Source: Agrobacterium cucumeris (GTDB taxonomy: Bacteria; Pseudomonadota; Alphaproteobacteria; Rhizobiales; Rhizobiaceae). Taken from it: DNA of 64,000 nt. Location of the stretch: NCBI RefSeq assembly GCF_030036535.1, contig NZ_CP080387.1:434001-498000 (forward strand). The letters run 5' to 3'. The position numbers and the translations under genes are program-made. Every line of letters begins with the position of its first letter. The first letter of the stretch is position 1. The notes under the pieces are model-generated. The model ran no database searches. It was not told the DNA's origin and saw only the letters and a list, made by a program, of their open reading frames with translations. Below, piece after piece: positions 26,345 through 35,317 of the stretch.

Positions 26345-26728
26345 ATGGCGCCGCGCGTTAAATTGCAGGTTTTGGATGGCTCATACGGGGTAGCGCGGCT
26401 TCAGGCGTCTGATCCCATTCCGGCGTGGGCCGACGGCGGCGGGTTTGTCAGCATCAGCCGAACCGATGACGAACTTTCCATCGTTTGCCAGGAAGATCGC
26501 ATACCGCAGGATGTGCGGGTCGATGCGGGCTGGTCGTGTTTCAAGTTTCAGGGGCCATTTGCATTTGATGAGACGGGCATCGTCCTGTCGGTCATCGCGC
26601 CTTTGTCGACCAACGGGATTGGAATATTTGTGGTTTCGACCTTTGATGGAGACCACCTGCTGGTGAAATCGCACGCTCTCGAAAAAACACGCGATCTGCT
26701 GGCGGATGCAGGACATTCGCTCATTTAA
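26345..26728 (+). CDS. ACT domain-containing protein (CASTOR-like)
   Basis: A 127-residue cytoplasmic protein. The C-terminal half contains LSVIAPLSTNGIGIFVVSTFDGDHLLV, the ACT-type fold motif with the ligand-loop NGIGIF; the N-terminal half (residues 1-60) is a second, degenerate ACT-like unit, as in CASTOR/ACT_7 proteins. ACT domains usually bind amino acids. Its position directly after a Lrp-family gene, whose class also senses amino acids, supports an amino-acid sensing or enzyme-modulating role. No catalytic motif is seen. Confidence 0.78.
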   Translation: MAPRVKLQVLDGSYGVARLQASDPIPAWADGGGFVSISRTDDELSIVCQEDRIPQDVRVDAGWSCFKFQGPFAFDETGIVLSVIAPLSTNGIGIFVVSTFDGDHLLVKSHALEKTRDLLADAGHSLI

Positions 26729-26768
26729 AAACCCATGTCGTCACAATGATTTTCTGAAGAGGTACGTT

Positions 26769-27131
26769 TTGAAGAGTGAAATTGAACTGCCGGTGCAAAA
26801 GCAGCTCGAGGCCTATAACGCCCGCGACATCGATGCATTCATGGGCTGGTGGGCGGATGATTGTCAGTATTACGCCTTTCCGGCGACGTTTCTGGCAGGA
26901 AGTGCTGCAGAGATCAGGGCGCGCCACATCGAGCGCTTCAAGGAGCCTGATCTGCATGGAAAACTGCTGACACGCATTACTGTCGGGAATGTCGTCATCG
27001 ACCACGAAACGGTTACGCGGAACTTCCCCGAAGGCAGGGGAGAGATCGACGTTGTCTGCATCTATGAAGTTGAAAACGGAAAGATTGCCAAGGCGTGGTT
27101 CAAATTGAGCGAACCGCGGATATTGTCTTGA
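26769..27131 (+). CDS. NTF2-like (SnoaL-type) protein
   Basis: About 120 residues with the cone-shaped NTF2 fold pattern: a helix LPVQKQLEAYNARDIDAFMGWWADDCQYYAFP, then strands ending VVCIYEVENGKIAKAWFKL. This family includes steroid isomerases, polyketide cyclases and many uncharacterised proteins. I place the start at TTG 26769 because AAGAGG at 26757-26762 is ideally spaced. Longer frames begin without a ribosome binding site. It follows the ACT gene on the same strand by 40 bases. Confidence 0.75.
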   Translation: MKSEIELPVQKQLEAYNARDIDAFMGWWADDCQYYAFPATFLAGSAAEIRARHIERFKEPDLHGKLLTRITVGNVVIDHETVTRNFPEGRGEIDVVCIYEVENGKIAKAWFKLSEPRILS

Positions 27132-27178
27132 AAACTCAGGCGTTCCGGAAATAAACGCTCGCTGCGATGGATTGGGAC

Positions 27179-27249
27179 CATAAGGAGGTCTGAACCGGAC
27201 TTCTGACCCCGCGCCGTCTGTGCGGGGCCTGTCTGTTCCCCTCCTTATG
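27179..27249. terminator. Large inverted repeat between convergent genes
   Basis: CATAAGGAGG (27179-27188) and CCTCCTTATG (27240-27249) are perfect 10-base arms. Inside them CCCCGC and GCGGGG form a second stem near 27207-27227. The structure spans the end of the ABM-domain gene and probably terminates both converging transcripts. Confidence 0.5.
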
Positions 27250-27553
27250 CAGCGTGATCGGCCCGCATGGGATGCCAGACGGAGATATCCCGTGGGGCTT
27301 CCAGAAGCTCGGGCAGGGCATCGTGCCATGCCTGACGATAGGGGCGATGAATCTGGACATCGAGCACGTCCTGATGGTCGCTCCAGGTCTCATGCAGCAG
27401 GAAGCGGTTCTCGTTTTCACCGTCTCGATGCAGGGTGGCGTTCACGAAGGTCTTTTCGTGCCGCATGGCGTCGAGAAGCGCATTCAGCAATTCAAGAAAG
27501 CGCTCGCGCTGGCCATCGCGGACCTGGAAGCCGATGAGATAGGTGGTGTGCAC
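27245..27553 (-). CDS. Antibiotic biosynthesis monooxygenase (ABM) domain protein
   Basis: A 102-residue ferredoxin-like fold protein from a GTG at 27553. TYLIGFQVRDGQRERFLELLNALLDAMRHEKTFVNATLHRD and FLLHETWSDHQDVLDVQIHRPYRQ are typical of the ABM superfamily, whose members oxidise quinones or polyketides or simply bind aromatic ligands. AAAGGAGT at 27561-27568 overlaps the stop of the upstream regulator gene, so the two are translationally coupled. The frame continues far upstream in open sequence, but that part belongs to the regulator gene in another frame. Confidence 0.8.
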   Translation of the reverse strand: MHTTYLIGFQVRDGQRERFLELLNALLDAMRHEKTFVNATLHRDGENENRFLLHETWSDHQDVLDVQIHRPYRQAWHDALPELLEAPRDISVWHPMRADHAA

Positions 27554-27558
27554 GGGTC

Positions 27559-28353
27559 TTACTCCTTTGTGTCTGGCATCAGGGCGGCGCGGGTTGCCGC
27601 ATCGGCGGGGTAGAAACATTCCAGCACCAGTTCGGACAGCGTGACATCGGTTGCGGTTCCGAAAACCGTGGTGGTGGAGATGAAGCTCAAAACGGCGCCC
27701 GAGGCCGGATCGCGCAGTTGCAGCGGTATGGCCAGCGGATCGGCCCCGGTGGCATGGGGTGAGGCCTTCGGCGCGGGATAGGCCGAAAGCTCCGCATGCA
27801 AGTGGCAAAGCATCTCGTCTCCCGTTTCCTCGACCTGACGGCGCAGGCGCTCCAGCAGGTGATGCCGCCATTCGGCAAGATTGACGATGCGCGAACTCAA
27901 GCCCCCCGGATGCAGGCTGAGCCTCAGGGCGTTGAGCGGCGGGCGAAGCAGCTCTTCGGAAACACCGGCCAGAAGCGACGTGATTGCCTCATTGGCGAGA
28001 ACGACGTTCCAATGCCGGTCGACGGCAAGGGCGGGGAAGGGCATGTGGCCCTGGACCACGGTTTCGACGGCCTGCCGGGCCGCCGTCATGTCGGGCGCAT
28101 CCAGCGAGCGTTCGGAATGAACAGGCGCATAACCCGCCGCCAGCATCAGCCGGTTGGCGGCGCGGGCGGGCATGGAAAGCTGCTCCGCCAGTTTCGCGAG
28201 CATCTCGCGGCTGGGGGATGATCGCCCGCTTTCCACAAAGCTCAGATGGCGCGCGGATATGTCCGCCTCTATCGCCAGATCGAGCTGGCTCAACCTGCGG
28301 CGGGCACGCCATTCCTTCAGCACCTGGCCGACATGTTCTTGATGATGTGTCAT
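27559..28353 (-). CDS. XRE family regulator with MmyB-like ligand-binding domain
   Basis: A 264-residue protein: an N-terminal helix-turn-helix (about residues 10-65, LKEWRARRRLSQLDLAIEADISARHLSFVESGRSSPSREML) followed by an MmyB-like PAS-related domain (about 95-260, PFPALAVDRHWNVVLANEAI). MmyB-type domains are thought to bind small hydrophobic ligands. The start is the ATG at 28353. It is divergent from an NTF2-like gene, with a perfect palindrome between them, and heads an operon with the ABM protein. A local regulator of these two small proteins is the simplest reading. Confidence 0.9.
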   Translation of the reverse strand: MTHHQEHVGQVLKEWRARRRLSQLDLAIEADISARHLSFVESGRSSPSREMLAKLAEQLSMPARAANRLMLAAGYAPVHSERSLDAPDMTAARQAVETVVQGHMPFPALAVDRHWNVVLANEAITSLLAGVSEELLRPPLNALRLSLHPGGLSSRIVNLAEWRHHLLERLRRQVEETGDEMLCHLHAELSAYPAPKASPHATGADPLAIPLQLRDPASGAVLSFISTTTVFGTATDVTLSELVLECFYPADAATRAALMPDTKE

Positions 28354-28387
28354 GCCCCGCAGCCTAGCAGAACATATCGGCAATGCG

Positions 28388-28404
28388 ATTACCTCCGAGG
28401 TAAT
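28388..28404. promoter_or_regulatory. Perfect 17-base palindromic operator ATTACCTC-C-GAGGTAAT
   Basis: The arms ATTACCTC (28388-28395) and GAGGTAAT (28397-28404) are perfectly complementary around a single C. The site is 35 bases from the XRE regulator start and 57 bases from the divergent NTF2-like gene start. Inverted 8-mers GCAGAACA (28367) and TGTTCTGC (28405) also lie nearby but are not centred on it. It is the likely binding site of the XRE/MmyB regulator. Confidence 0.62.
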
Positions 28405-28460
28405 TGTTCTGCTTCCCGACCGCCGGCATGTTTGGGCCGTCAACCAGAAGGAGCGCAATC

Positions 28461-28823
28461 ATGACGCAACATCTCACAATCGCCCAGACCTATCTCGCAG
28501 CGTGGAACGAAGAGGACAATGAACGCCGCAGGCATCTCGTCGGGCAGGCATGGGCAGAAAATACGCGCTACGTCGATCCGCTGATGCAGGGCGAAGGCCA
28601 GCAGGGGATTGCCGCGATGATCGACGCGGCGCGGCAGAAATTTCCGGGATATCGCTTCGTTCTTGCCGGCACTCCGGATGGTCACGGCAACTTCACCCGT
28701 TTCTCATGGCGTCTCATTTCGCCTGATGGGGACGATGTCGCTGGCGGAACCGATGTCGTCAGCCTGAATACCGAGGGACGGATCGAAAATGTCGTCGGTT
28801 TTCTCGATGGCACGGCATCCTGA
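28461..28823 (+). CDS. NTF2-like (SnoaL-type) protein
   Basis: A 120-residue protein with the NTF2/SnoaL cone fold: TIAQTYLAAWNEEDNERRRHLVGQAWAENTRYVDPLM, then GQQGIAAMIDAARQKFPGYRF and a terminal VVSLNTEGRIENVVGFLD. The ATG at 28461 follows AGAAGGAG. It is divergent from the XRE regulator and shares the palindromic operator region, so it is a probable target. Ligand or reaction is unknown. It is not closely similar to the other NTF2-like protein at 26769. Confidence 0.82.
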   Translation: MTQHLTIAQTYLAAWNEEDNERRRHLVGQAWAENTRYVDPLMQGEGQQGIAAMIDAARQKFPGYRFVLAGTPDGHGNFTRFSWRLISPDGDDVAGGTDVVSLNTEGRIENVVGFLDGTAS

Positions 28824-28848
28824 AAAAGAGGCGGGATGGTCCCGCCTC
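28822..28848 (-). terminator. Rho-independent terminator of dxs
   Basis: Read on the minus strand, GAGGCGGGA and TCCCGCCTC form a 9-base-pair stem with a 3-base loop, followed by TTTTTC. It lies 18 bases after the dxs stop and also ends at the stop of the convergent NTF2-like gene. Confidence 0.82.
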
Positions 28849-28865
28849 CTGTCCCGGCAATCTTG

Positions 28866-30785
28866 TCAGCCGGCGAAACCGACGCCGGCCTGACGCTGGC
28901 CGAGCGCATTAAACACGGTGGAAACGATGCCGGCCCGGTCAAGGCCGGCATTGGCATACATGGTTTCGGGCTTGGCCTGCTCCACCCACTGGTCGGGCAG
29001 GGTCAGCGTCCGGACTTTCGGGCCATGGTCGAGCAGGCCGGCGCTGGCCATGAAATGCAGCACATGCGCGCCGAAACCGCCGACAGAGCCTTCTTCGATG
29101 GTCACCAGCACCTCATGATGGCTGGCCAGCTGGCGGATAAGGTCGAGATCGAGCGGCTTGGCAAAGCGCGCATCGGCAACCGTGGTGGAAAGGCCGGCCG
29201 CTTCAAGGTCTTCGGCCGCCGCCAGGCATTCCGCCAGCCGCGTGCCGAAGGAGAGCAGCGCAACCTTGGTGCCTTCCTTGATGATACGACCCTTGCCTAT
29301 CTGGAGAATCTCACCACGCGCGGGCATCTCGACGCCCACGCCTTCACCGCGCGGGTAGCGGAAGGAAATCGGGCCTTCATCATAGGCTGCCGCCGTGCGC
29401 ACCATATGTTTCAGCTCCGCCTCATCCGAGGCCGCCATCACCACCATGCCGGGCAGGGTGGCGAGGAAAGTCGTGTCGAACGAACCGGCATGGGTCGGCC
29501 CGTCAGCACCGACAAAACCGGCGCGGTCGATGGGGAAACGCACGGGCAGGCTCTGGATGGCCACATCATGCACTAGTTGGTCGTAACCGCGTTGCAGGAA
29601 GGTGGAATAAAGCGCGCAGAACGGCTTGTAACCATCAGCCGCAAGCCCCGCCGCAAAGGTGACGGCATGCTGCTCGGCAATGCCGACATCGAAGGTGCGG
29701 GACGGGAAAAGCTCGGCCATCTTGTCGAGGCCCGTGCCGTTCGGCATGGCGGCCGTCACACCGATGATCTTTTCGTCGAGCGTCGCTTCCTGGATCAGGG
29801 CTTCGGCAAAGACGCTGGTATAGCTCGGCGCATTCGGCTTGGCTTTCGCCTGCGCGCCGGTGATGACGTCGAACTTGTTGACGCCGTGATATTTGTCGGC
29901 TGCGGCTTCCGCCGGCGCATAACCCTTGCCCTTCTGCGTCACCACATGGATGAGAACAGGGCCTTTCTGGTTGTCGCGCACATTGCGCAGCACCGGCAAC
30001 AGATGATCGAAGGAATGGCCGTCGATCGGGCCGATATGATAAAAGCCAAGCTCCTCGAACAGCGTGCCGCCGGTCACATAACCGCGCGCATGGGTCACGG
30101 CGCGGGTAATGGCGCGGTCGATGGTCTTGCCGAGATAGGCCGTCAGTTTCTTGCCGAAATCGCGGAAGCCCATATAGGTGCGGCCGGAGGCGAGGCGTGC
30201 CAGATAAGCGCTCATCGCGCCCGTCGGCGGCGCAATCGACATATCGTTGTCGTTGAGGATGACGATCAGCCGCGCATCGAGCGCGCCGGCATTGTTCAGT
30301 GCCTCAAACGCCATGCCCGCCGACATCGAGCCGTCGCCGATGATGGCTACGACCTTGCGGTCGCTGCCATCAAGACCCGCCGCCACCGCCATGCCGAGAC
30401 CGGCGGAAATGGAGGTGGAGGAATGGCCGGCGCCGAAATCATCATATTCGCTTTCGGCCCGCCGGGTGAAACCGGAAAGCCCATCTTCCTGCCGCAGCGT
30501 GCGGATGCGATCCCGTCGGCCGGTCAGGATCTTGTGCGGATAACATTGATGGCCAACATCGAAGATCAGCCGGTCTTCGGGCGTGTTGAACACCTTATGG
30601 ATGGCAATCGTCAGTTCCACCACGCCAAGGCCGGCACCCAGATGGCCACCGGTCTTCGACACGGCATCAATCATCTCGTCGCGCAGTTCCCTTGCCAGTT
30701 CCGGCAGGTCGCGATCGTCGATCTCCTTGAGATCGGAGGGAAAATTCACCCGGTCGAGCAATGGTGTCTGTGGCATTCCGGTCAA
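28866..30785 (-). CDS. dxs: 1-deoxy-D-xylulose-5-phosphate synthase
   Basis: A 639-residue thiamine diphosphate enzyme that condenses pyruvate and glyceraldehyde 3-phosphate in the first step of the MEP isoprenoid pathway. Seen are [17 protein letters not shown], the ThDP/metal motif [18 protein letters not shown] with later NDND, the pyrimidine domain [15 protein letters not shown] and the C-terminal transketolase domain. The TTG at 30785 has AAAAGG at good spacing; an ATG at 30776 is also possible. Another MEP-pathway enzyme, IspH, is encoded at 57 kb. Confidence 0.95.
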   Translation of the reverse strand: MTGMPQTPLLDRVNFPSDLKEIDDRDLPELARELRDEMIDAVSKTGGHLGAGLGVVELTIAIHKVFNTPEDRLIFDVGHQCYPHKILTGRRDRIRTLRQEDGLSGFTRRAESEYDDFGAGHSSTSISAGLGMAVAAGLDGSDRKVVAIIGDGSMSAGMAFEALNNAGALDARLIVILNDNDMSIAPPTGAMSAYLARLASGRTYMGFRDFGKKLTAYLGKTIDRAITRAVTHARGYVTGGTLFEELGFYHIGPIDGHSFDHLLPVLRNVRDNQKGPVLIHVVTQKGKGYAPAEAAADKYHGVNKFDVITGAQAKAKPNAPSYTSVFAEALIQEATLDEKIIGVTAAMPNGTGLDKMAELFPSRTFDVGIAEQHAVTFAAGLAADGYKPFCALYSTFLQRGYDQLVHDVAIQSLPVRFPIDRAGFVGADGPTHAGSFDTTFLATLPGMVVMAASDEAELKHMVRTAAAYDEGPISFRYPRGEGVGVEMPARGEILQIGKGRIIKEGTKVALLSFGTRLAECLAAAEDLEAAGLSTTVADARFAKPLDLDLIRQLASHHEVLVTIEEGSVGGFGAHVLHFMASAGLLDHGPKVRTLTLPDQWVEQAKPETMYANAGLDRAGIVSTVFNALGQRQAGVGFAG

Positions 30786-30884
30786 TCGTTCGGCCTTTTC
30801 TTGTCGTCAGCAGGGCGTGCCAGAGCGTCTTTCATGTCGAAAGCCGACGGTGCAGCCCTGCATGTCGTACACTTCTATAGAATT

Positions 30885-31808
30885 TCAACCTTCCGGCAAA
30901 GGGACAAACTCTTCTTCGTCGCCGGGAACGATGTCGAAGCGTCCGGTTCTCCACTCCTGTTTGGCCTGCTCTATGCGTTCTTTTGATGACGAAACGAAGT
31001 TCCACCAGATGTAACGGCGCTCATTCAGCGCCGCCCCGCCAAAGATCATGATGTGACAGCCATTGCTGCCGGCCTGCAGCGTGATGTCGTCGCCGGGCCG
31101 GAAGACGAGCAGTTGATCGGCGGCGAAAATATCACCGGCAACATCCAGCGAACCGGACAGAATATAGATCGCCCGCTCCTCATGATCGGCGGAGAAGGGG
31201 AATTTTACCCCCGGCTCCAGCGACAGGTCGACATAAAGCGTATCTGTAAAGGACGAAACCGGGGAGGTGAGGCCTTCGAATTCGCCGATTACCACCCGGC
31301 CGGTCGCGCCCTTGAGGTCGATCAGCGGCATGTCTTCCTTCGCCGTGTGGGCAAAAGCGGGGGCGATTTCTTCCATATGGTCTGGCAGGGCAAGCCAGGT
31401 CTGCAGTCCGGACATGGAAAGCGGATGGCCGCGGAGATTTTCCGGCGTGCGTTCCGAATGCACGATGCCACGCCCGGCCGTCATCAGGTTGATGTCGCCG
31501 GGGCGGATGACAAGCTCGGTGCCGAGACTGTCCCGGTGCTTGATTTCGCCGTCGAACAGATAGGTAACAGTCGAAAGCCCGATATGCGGATGCGGCTTGA
31601 CGTCGAGCGCCTCACCCGCCTTCAGGATCGCCGGGCCCATGCGATCGAAAAAGATGAACGGCCCCACAAGCCGCCGCTGCCGGGTCGGCAGGGCGCGGCG
31701 CACGGCAAAGCCGCCAATATCACTGGTTCGGGGAATGATCAGGTTTTCGATGGCATCGCAGGCAAAAGCATCACCCGCGACGGGATCGTTGCCGGGAAAG
31801 AAGGACAT
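30885..31808 (-). CDS. Pirin family protein
   Basis: A 307-residue bicupin. The N-terminal cupin holds the metal site KPHPHIGLSTVTYLFDGEIKHRDSLG and RGIVHSERTPE; the C-terminal cupin has HEERAIYILSGSLDVAG and LVFRPGDDITLQAG. Bacterial pirins bind iron and some have quercetinase activity or modulate central metabolism; which applies here is unknown. It is a single gene with dxs 99 bases downstream on the same strand. The start ATG at 31808 follows AGGAG. Confidence 0.9.
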   Translation of the reverse strand: MSFFPGNDPVAGDAFACDAIENLIIPRTSDIGGFAVRRALPTRQRRLVGPFIFFDRMGPAILKAGEALDVKPHPHIGLSTVTYLFDGEIKHRDSLGTELVIRPGDINLMTAGRGIVHSERTPENLRGHPLSMSGLQTWLALPDHMEEIAPAFAHTAKEDMPLIDLKGATGRVVIGEFEGLTSPVSSFTDTLYVDLSLEPGVKFPFSADHEERAIYILSGSLDVAGDIFAADQLLVFRPGDDITLQAGSNGCHIMIFGGAALNERRYIWWNFVSSSKERIEQAKQEWRTGRFDIVPGDEEEFVPLPEG

Positions 31809-31956
31809 CGCAAGCTCCTCGTATGGTCTGGCGGGAGTTTAGCATAACCGAGGGGGAGGGGAGCATCGCGATATCGAACGCAGCGTCAACGATCCTTGTT
31901 AACACGACATTGTGAGAACACCTTACGGCCGGGGAAAGTTTTCAAACCTCTCCTCC

Positions 31957-32040
31957 GTCATCCTCGGGCTTGGCCCGAGGATCTAAACACGTCAAGAAAA
32001 TCAATGCATTGCCGATCCTCGGGACCAGCCCGAGGATGAC
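31957..32040. repeat. Palindromic repeat family B, copy 1
   Basis: An 84-base element with arms GTCATCCTCGGGCTTGGCCC and GGACCAGCCCGAGGATGAC that pair almost perfectly around an AT-rich centre. It lies between the pirin and xseB genes. Related copies are at 55673 and 60035. Confidence 0.85.
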
Positions 32041-32107
32041 GTCGAGTGTTTGAATCGGGAGGTGGCTACCTTATCGAATCACGTCCAAACGCTCCCGCTA
32101 AACGCAG

Positions 32108-32362
32108 TCATTCCCCGTCGAGCGGTTCCACACCCTGCGGCTTGCCCGCACGATCGAGGCGGATTTTCTCGATTCGCTTTTCGGCAGCGTTCAACAGCGT
32201 CTCGCAATGTTTCTTCAGGGCTTCGCCGCGCTCATAGATGGCGATTGATTCGTCCAGCGCCACGTCTCCGCGTTCCAGGCGTGCGACAATGCTTTCCAGC
32301 TCGGCGACGGCCTTTTCGAAGGAATAACCGCTGACATCGGCTGTGTTGGCATTTTCCGTCAT
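32108..32362 (-). CDS. xseB: Exodeoxyribonuclease VII small subunit
   Basis: An 84-residue protein with the diagnostic [37 protein letters not shown] followed by a helical C-terminus ([15 protein letters not shown]). It partners the large subunit XseA (not in this window) to degrade single-stranded DNA. The ATG at 32362 begins two bases after the stop of the deacetylase-like gene upstream, so the two are coupled. A TTG two codons earlier overlaps that stop and is less likely. Confidence 0.92.
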   Translation of the reverse strand: MTENANTADVSGYSFEKAVAELESIVARLERGDVALDESIAIYERGEALKKHCETLLNAAEKRIEKIRLDRAGKPQGVEPLDGE

Positions 32363-32364
32363 AT

Positions 32365-33300
<936 letters not shown>

Positions 33301-33325
33301 GCTTTTCCTCCCGAAGAAAGTCTGT

Positions 33326-33889
33326 TCAGGCGCGCTGCGGCAGAAGCGGATAACCGGCCATCACGGCACGGCCGGCCAGCGCGGCAAGCACGGCCTTCAG
33401 CGCATCGCCGGGAATGAAGGCGAGCGAACCCATGAAGGCCTTTTCGAAACCAAGCCCGACGACCAGCGCCAGATAGGTGATGCCGAAGGCATAAAGCACC
33501 ACCACGCCGCCGATGAGGCTGGCGACGAAGAAACCAATACCCTGCGCCAGAGCGGACTGGCTGCGATTGACGAGTTTTTCCGAGAGCGTGCCGGTGACGA
33601 AGACAGCCGCGATCCAGCCGATCAGGAAGCCCGTCGTCGGCGTGGTGAAAATCGAAAGACCGCCGCGTCCGCCCGACAGGACCGGCAGGCCGATGGCGGC
33701 AATCAGGATCGTCAGCAGTACCGCGAGCGTGCCGCGCTTCGCACCCAGCACGACGCCGGCCAGCATGACGCCGAGCGACTGCGCGGTGATCGGCACGGGA
33801 ACGAAACCGAGCGTGATCGGCGGCAGAAGCCCGAGTGCGATGATGATGGCGGAAAACAGCGAAATCAGCACAAGGTCGCGGGTCGTCAT
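33326..33889 (-). CDS. bioY: Biotin transporter S component BioY
   Basis: A 187-residue integral membrane protein with six predicted helices. PITLGFVPVPITAQSLGVMLAGVVLG is the BioY signature, followed by GGRGGLSIFTTPTTGFLIGW and the C-terminal FIPGDALKAVLAALAG. It is the biotin-binding subunit of an energy-coupling factor transporter. I take the ATG at 33889; an in-frame TTG at 33898 overlaps the bioN stop. It is the last gene of bioMNY. Confidence 0.94.
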   Translation of the reverse strand: MTTRDLVLISLFSAIIIALGLLPPITLGFVPVPITAQSLGVMLAGVVLGAKRGTLAVLLTILIAAIGLPVLSGGRGGLSIFTTPTTGFLIGWIAAVFVTGTLSEKLVNRSQSALAQGIGFFVASLIGGVVVLYAFGITYLALVVGLGFEKAFMGSLAFIPGDALKAVLAALAGRAVMAGYPLLPQRA

Positions 33890-33894
33890 GGCGC

Positions 33895-34527
33895 TCAAAA
33901 CTCCGGATGGTTATCTGGCGCCAAGCTTTGGCCTCTGAAACCGCGCGCGTCAATGGCGTCGGCAATGGCATCGGCATCCTTCAACGTCATAATGACGAGT
34001 GGCACGATGATGGTCGCCATCCGCACGGGCAGGCCACGCGCCCGGTGTGCGTCACGCACCGCATGATACCGGTTGACGATCTCGGGCACGAACCGCACGA
34101 CGAGCCCGACCGCAAGCCCGATATCGGCAGCCTTGACCAGCCCCAGCCTTTCGAGAGGGGCGGCGGCAAGCGTGATCTCATCCATGAACTGCGAGATGCT
34201 GACGGTGATGGTGACGGCGGTGGCAAGCAGCGCCAGCGCCGTCAGCCGCAAAAGATTGACTGTCGCATCATGGGCCGGGAGCAAAAGATAGCTGAAGGCC
34301 GCGACGAGGAAGATGGTCAGCATCACCGGCCGTAGCCGCAGGCCGATATCCTGGAAGGGTAGCCGCGTCTCGCGCAGGATGGCGGCGGCGAGAACCATGG
34401 CGCATCCCAGCAGCAACAGATCGCGGGTAAGGAACAGCGCGATGCTGAAGCCCATCAGCGTCAGGAGCTTGAGGCGCGGCGAGACGCGGTAGAGCCCGCC
34501 CGTGCCTTCAACGTGCAGCGATTTCAT
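33895..34527 (-). CDS. bioN: Energy-coupling factor transporter T component BioN
   Basis: A 210-residue membrane protein that couples the ATPase to BioY. It has about four to five helices and a cytoplasmic end with DAIDARGFRGQ, the Ala-Arg-Gly motif that contacts the ATPase. SPRLKLLTLMGFSIALF near the N-terminus is typical. The ATG at 34527 overlaps the bioM stop by four bases. Confidence 0.92.
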   Translation of the reverse strand: MKSLHVEGTGGLYRVSPRLKLLTLMGFSIALFLTRDLLLLGCAMVLAAAILRETRLPFQDIGLRLRPVMLTIFLVAAFSYLLLPAHDATVNLLRLTALALLATAVTITVSISQFMDEITLAAAPLERLGLVKAADIGLAVGLVVRFVPEIVNRYHAVRDAHRARGLPVRMATIIVPLVIMTLKDADAIADAIDARGFRGQSLAPDNHPEF

Positions 34528-35204
34528 CGCGCCACCGCCGCGAGATATTGCGCCACCGCCTCTTCAGGCGCGGCGTCCGCAATCAGCGCGCCGCCGTGGA
34601 AAACCAGCACACGGTCGAAGCCTTCAAGCAGCGGCAGATCATGGGTAATGACGATGAGCGATTGCGACAGCGTCGCCATGGTCTTTTCCACGACAGCCCG
34701 GTTTTTGAGATCAAGCTGGTTGGTCGGCTCGTCGAGAATAAGGATGTGCGGTTCGGTAACCAGAAGCGCCGCCAGCGCCGCAAGCTGCAGCTCCCCGCCG
34801 GAAAGCTCGTGCGCGCGCCGTTCTTCAAGATGTGAAATGCCAAGCCGGGCAAGAACGGCCTTCATCCGGGTTTCGGTTTCCGCCTTGCCGAGACCGAGCC
34901 GTTTCAGCCCGAAGGCGACATCGTCGCGCACGATCGGCAGGATGATCTGGTTCTGCGGATTCTGGAAGATGAAGCCGACCGTCTGCAAGACCGCCTTGGC
35001 GTCCGTCACGGTGTCGAGACCGTTCACCGCAACCTTGCCCTCGCTCGGCTTGTTCAGCCCGTTGATCAGCCGGGCAAAGGTGGTCTTGCCGGAACCATTA
35101 AGGCCGATCACGCCGATACGCCGTTCCGTCAATGTCAGAGACAGCGGCTGCAGGGCCTGCCGGCCCTCGAAAGCGACACCGGCGGCGTCGAAACGGATTT
35201 CCAA
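34524..35204 (-). CDS. bioM: Energy-coupling factor transporter ATPase BioM
   Basis: A 226-residue ABC ATPase with Walker A GLNGSGKTTFARLING, Q-loop VGFIFQNPQNQIILP, signature HELSGGELQLAALAALL, Walker B HILILDEPTNQLD and switch His in VITHDLPLL. It powers the BioMNY biotin importer. The start is TTG at 35204 with GAGGAT upstream; no ATG is available. I looked for a BioR-type operator in the 113-base upstream gap and did not find one, so the control of this operon is not visible. Confidence 0.92.
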   Translation of the reverse strand: MEIRFDAAGVAFEGRQALQPLSLTLTERRIGVIGLNGSGKTTFARLINGLNKPSEGKVAVNGLDTVTDAKAVLQTVGFIFQNPQNQIILPIVRDDVAFGLKRLGLGKAETETRMKAVLARLGISHLEERRAHELSGGELQLAALAALLVTEPHILILDEPTNQLDLKNRAVVEKTMATLSQSLIVITHDLPLLEGFDRVLVFHGGALIADAAPEEAVAQYLAAVAR

Positions 35205-35317
35205 GCTTACATCCTCGCGCTCGTTTTCCGGTTCTATACCCCGTCATCAACAGAAGTGAAACAAGGAACAAAAAAAGAACATTGCAATCCTGAAAAAGCC
35301 GTCATACCTTCTTCTCC

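Noticed and set aside
29577..30986. A 469-residue plus-strand open frame opposite dxs
   Set aside because: It is a shadow of dxs; the dxs motifs on the minus strand are unambiguous.
35205..35317. Possible BioR operator upstream of bioMNY
   Set aside because: No TTATnnATAA-like palindrome was found. The nearest string, TTCTATACC, is too far from the pattern.
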